Shown: positions 61,310-64,000 of the stretch, piece by piece
How positions within the stretch are numbered: position 1 is the first letter of the stretch
Layout: each line of letters begins with the position of its first letter
DNA from: Sphagnum compactum
Lineage: Eukaryota; Bryophyta; Sphagnopsida; Sphagnales
Reading direction: 5' to 3'
DNA: 64,000 nt
Assembly (NCBI GenBank): GCA_965153455.1
Contig: OZ234495.1
Coordinates: 5,208,001-5,272,000, forward strand
Position numbers and translations under genes: made by a program
The notes under the pieces: model-generated
What the model was told of the DNA's origin: nothing
What the model saw: only the letters and a program-made list of their open reading frames with translations
The model's database searches: none

Positions 61310-62560
61310 CTCACGTTTCATCACAAACTTGTGTCGTATCATTGGCAGTGTCTTTATAGTATGCACCCTCACCTTGGATGTCTCTGACAAGTACTAGTCC
61401 TACAGCTGCTACTGTGATGTAGCATGGTGCACAAACGAAGATTGTAGTCTTCGACATCACATTTCCCAAGGAAAGTTGCATGTTTGTATCACAACTGCAT
61501 TTCATTCCAATTGAACTGCAATTGGTCTCCAAAAAAGCAACCTTTTGCAGGTCACTGGAAACATCAATCTATGCTGTTATACAGTGCAATTTGGATGGTT
61601 AAGAAGGTAGAGCTTAGCAAACAGTTTCAACAAATCATAAGGAGCAGGCATGGCAAAATCATCACTTTGCTACAAAAAGGTTCCTAAAATAGGATAGTAT
61701 TCTGCTTTCACAATTGACTTAAATTATCATTTTCCCATAAGTAAAATTCCACAACAAGATGCATTAAAATGACAAATAAACCCTAAACCCTAATGGTGGT
61801 TCAAGAGTCTCAACTGTCAAAAGGAAAGCATTAGGTGAAGAGTTTGAGATTTGCTGTAGTTCTACAGCACTTGCTTTATTTCCACTAAATTAGATCAAGA
61901 GTGTTGAAAGCACACTGTTGGGTACTACAAAAAAACAGTGTAGTCAAGACAGAGGAGTGCTCACATGATGCATTTCAAAGCATGTTTGAAATGTGTTGCC
62001 AGAAAGCTTTTCTAAAGCAAAATGATATACTTTGAGATTGCATTGCTACAAGTATGAAGACAGCACAATACCTTGTATATTCTGAATTGATGGAGTCATG
62101 CTTCAACTCTTTTGACTTCTTGAGTTTTTTACCATGGTGCACTGAACTCATCTTGCACCATGGCAAGTGCAATAATTAAAGAGCAATAATTACCTGCACA
62201 TGCTGCAGCATTGCCACAGGAAGTTAGAATGGACTAAATTCTCTTTGTGTTGCATGCATGCTTGCTTAGAGAGCAATGCCTTACTGATCTTTGTAGTTAC
62301 AAATCTTAAGAAAATTGCTGCCGCCTATCAATCCCTAATCAGACCAACATGAACAGGAACAAAAAAATGGTTTGACAATTGCCAATGCACTTTTGTTTTC
62401 AATACAGATGCAGTGGCAAAAGAATCTGGCTGCCGTCCACAAATGTACCTGGGTGTGCTGCTCGTGCGGTCATTGCTGATTGCACACTGACTCCACCCAT
62501 ATCCTCAAAACAGCAAACAAGGTTCAAGAGCTGGTCCTCTATACAAGCTGCAAAATTCAA
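61310..62560 (-). other. Possible minus-strand gene divergent from TRM10 (scattered exon-like segments)
   Basis: Exon-like pieces on the minus strand occur in order: 62546-62450 region (CIEDQLLNLVCCFEDMGGVS, VQSAMTARAAHP, then CCCAG|GTACAT); a short piece ending MLQHVQ|GTAATT near 62196; a piece ending VQDEFSAPW|GTAAAA near 62133; and about 61500-61350 (MQLSLGNVMSKTTIFVCAP, then CYITVAAVGLVLVRDIQ, then CAAG|GTGAGG). Each ends at a plausible donor, but I could not build a continuous phase-consistent model or recognise a family. It may be a real small gene, a transcript using the shared promoter, or coincidence. Confidence 0.25.
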
Positions 62561-62735
62561 ACCCTATCTCTGACATGACACCCAGAAGGCCCAAGGGCTG
62601 GTCTCAGTCCAGCAATACAAGCTGCAATTTAAACCCTAAATATTTCGGGTATGACACCAGGCATCTGAAATCTTCCACCACCAGGAATCTGAATCTGAAT
62701 TCTTCCACCCACCAGGAATCTGAATCTGAATTGTT
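62533..62735. repeat. Local duplications with telo-boxes in the TRM10 upstream region
   Basis: A segment with GCTGGTC..., ATACAAGCTGCAA and (A/T)AACCCTA followed by ATGACACC occurs twice in tandem (about 62529-62582 and 62596-62658). Then the phrase CCACCAGGAATCTGAATCTGAATT repeats at about 62675-62705 and 62710-62735. Open frames here (62379-62573, 62575-62898) are therefore probably leader or promoter DNA. Confidence 0.6.
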
Positions 62736-63332
62736 TCCTGAACAAGGAATTTCAGTTACAGAGACAAACTGGTTTCCAGTAGAAGGATTGGGTCTGGAGC
62801 CAGAGATTCATTCCACACTCTGTGTAATTGTTGTTGTTGTGTATACAAATTGCTCAAGGAGAAAGAAAGCAAAAGACAGGAAGGAACTTGGATTGTAAGT
62901 GTCTGGACAGAAGAGACTATAAAACCCAAGTAAGAATTTTGCTGAAGGGAAATAAAACAGAAGTTGATAGAGAAAAAGGCCCTGCTTTGCTTGCTTCCCA
63001 GCTGCAACAGATTCTTGCTAGTTCAGTCATTGTGAGGAAGAAGAGAAGGAGGAGGAAGAAGCCTGACTCTGAAAGCAGAAAACAGCAGCCTGAAAGCTCT
63101 TGCTAGAAGATGAAGAGGTACACAGCAAAGCATGTCCCACACCTCTGAGCTTCCCAGAACTTCAGGGTTGCAGGCCAGCACCTGACAGAATTCCACTGCC
63201 CAACCTGCAAACTCCAGAAGCAAAGCTCCATTGAACACCATCATACTCTTCTCTTCCTTCCTTTCGCCGTCTGCTTCACCAAGTAAAGTGCAAAGTAGCG
63301 TATCCTCAACAAACCAGAGAACAATAAACCCA

Positions 63333-63902
63333 ATGGCTGATGGTATTCTCGTCAGTCTTCATCTCATCAACATGGCATCTCCTCTGCCTCTGCCTCCTCA
63401 GCTTCGAGGTTTCCAGATTGTGAACAACAACAGATTCCAAGACAAAAGCGCAAGCAGATTGTGCAGAGGAGGAGGAGGAGGAGGAGGTCTTGCTGTCTTT
63501 GGGAATGCGCAAAATAGGTTTCTTCCTCTGAGGCTCAGGTGTCTTCTCTCAAGAGGAGAAGCAGCAGCAGCTATGGAGCAGGGGAAGCAGCAGCAGCAGC
63601 TGGAGGGAAGTGGGTTTTCAGACAGGAAAGAGGCGAGAAGAGCTGCCAAGGAGAGAAAGAAACAGGAAGAAGCGACGAGACGTGAACAAGAATGGCAGGC
63701 TAAGCTTGCCACCCATTCGGAACAACAAATGGATGCCATCAGACGGAGGATTGTGGAGGTTTCGCACATGCGCAGAGAGGCTCGCAAAGCTCGGAAGCTG
63801 AAACTGGAGCAGGCTATGCAAATGGGTGCTCCGGATATTGTCATCGATCTCGAGTTCTCGCATCTTATGACCACATCACAGCTTTCCAGCTTGATGCAAC
63901 AG
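63333..63902 (+). CDS. TRM10: First coding exon of TRM10-type tRNA (guanine-9-N1) methyltransferase, partial
   Basis: Continuous frame of 190 codons ending in phase 0 at CAACAG|GTAAGG; the rest lies beyond the window. Residues 1-80 are Arg/Leu/Ser/Gly-rich with a run of seven Gly. Residues 81-160 are a charged coiled helix (RKEARRAAKERKKQEEATRR, REARKARKLKLEQAM), typical of the basic N-terminus of Trm10. From residue 166 the SPOUT methyltransferase domain begins: APDIVIDLEFSHLM followed by TTSQLSSLMQQ, close to the plant TRM10 pattern. The enzyme methylates N1 of G9 in tRNA using SAM. In-frame ATGs at 63333, 63372 (residue 14) and 63573 (residue 81, directly before the charged region) allow forms with and without the transit-like N-terminus. 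The frame stays open through the intron start to the window end. Confidence 0.82.
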
Positions 63903-64000
63903 GTAAGGAAGGAAAGAAACCCCATTCCCCTGAACCCCAGAATTCCCCCAATCTCTTCTTCTTCAAGTCATAAACCTTCAAAACTTCAGATTGCTCTTCT

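Noticed and set aside
62575-62898. 107-codon plus-strand frame as a separate gene
   Set aside because: Built on local duplications (HQESESE-type repeats) in the TRM10 upstream region, with no domain.

Overview
The window looks like nuclear DNA of a land plant. It has GT-AG introns, plant telo-box motifs (AAACCCTAA) near gene starts, GA/CT-rich leaders, and recognisable remnants of Ty3/gypsy, Ty1/copia, PIF/Harbinger and hAT-like elements in AT-rich intergenic DNA. The closest look I recall for the kinase with a HeLo-like N-terminus is in mosses and ferns, so a seed-free plant is my guess. That is inference, and the species cannot be fixed from sequence alone.

Four genes could be read at exon level. 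(1) 15398-20261 (+): an 11-exon SMP plus single-C2 membrane-contact-site protein (NTMC2/synaptotagmin type), 580 aa. (2) 22383-24512 (-): a 6-exon pICln homologue, 217 aa, converging tail-to-tail on gene 1. (3) 46064-50474 (+): a 4-exon gene encoding a 752-aa fusion of a HeLo/MLKL-like helical N-terminus, a TKL-like protein kinase and a C-terminal jacalin-like lectin domain. This is the most interesting object here. (4) 63333-63902 (+): the first coding exon of a TRM10-type tRNA (guanine-9) methyltransferase, running off the right edge. Partial or uncertain genes sit at 1-617 (-), 29923-30938 (-) and perhaps 61300-62560 (-).

Layout: 0-0.95 kb, start of a minus-strand gene. 0.95-14 kb, intergenic, with LTR-like sequence, CTAC low-complexity tracts, a 51-bp satellite, a transposon ORF relic and a 1.3-kb array of degenerate repeats in two opposed blocks. 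14-25 kb, gene-dense (genes 1 and 2). 25-46 kb, repeat-rich, with a complete TIR element bounded by an 8-bp target-site duplication and a broken Harbinger element. 46-50.5 kb, the kinase-lectin gene, whose 5' flank and first intron both carry copies of the same hAT-like repeat family. 50.5-61 kb, repeat-rich with copia relics. 61-64 kb, the TRM10 promoter and first exon.

The genes share no obvious pathway. Lipid transfer at ER contact sites, snRNP assembly, tRNA modification and a putative immune kinase-lectin are neighbours by position only.
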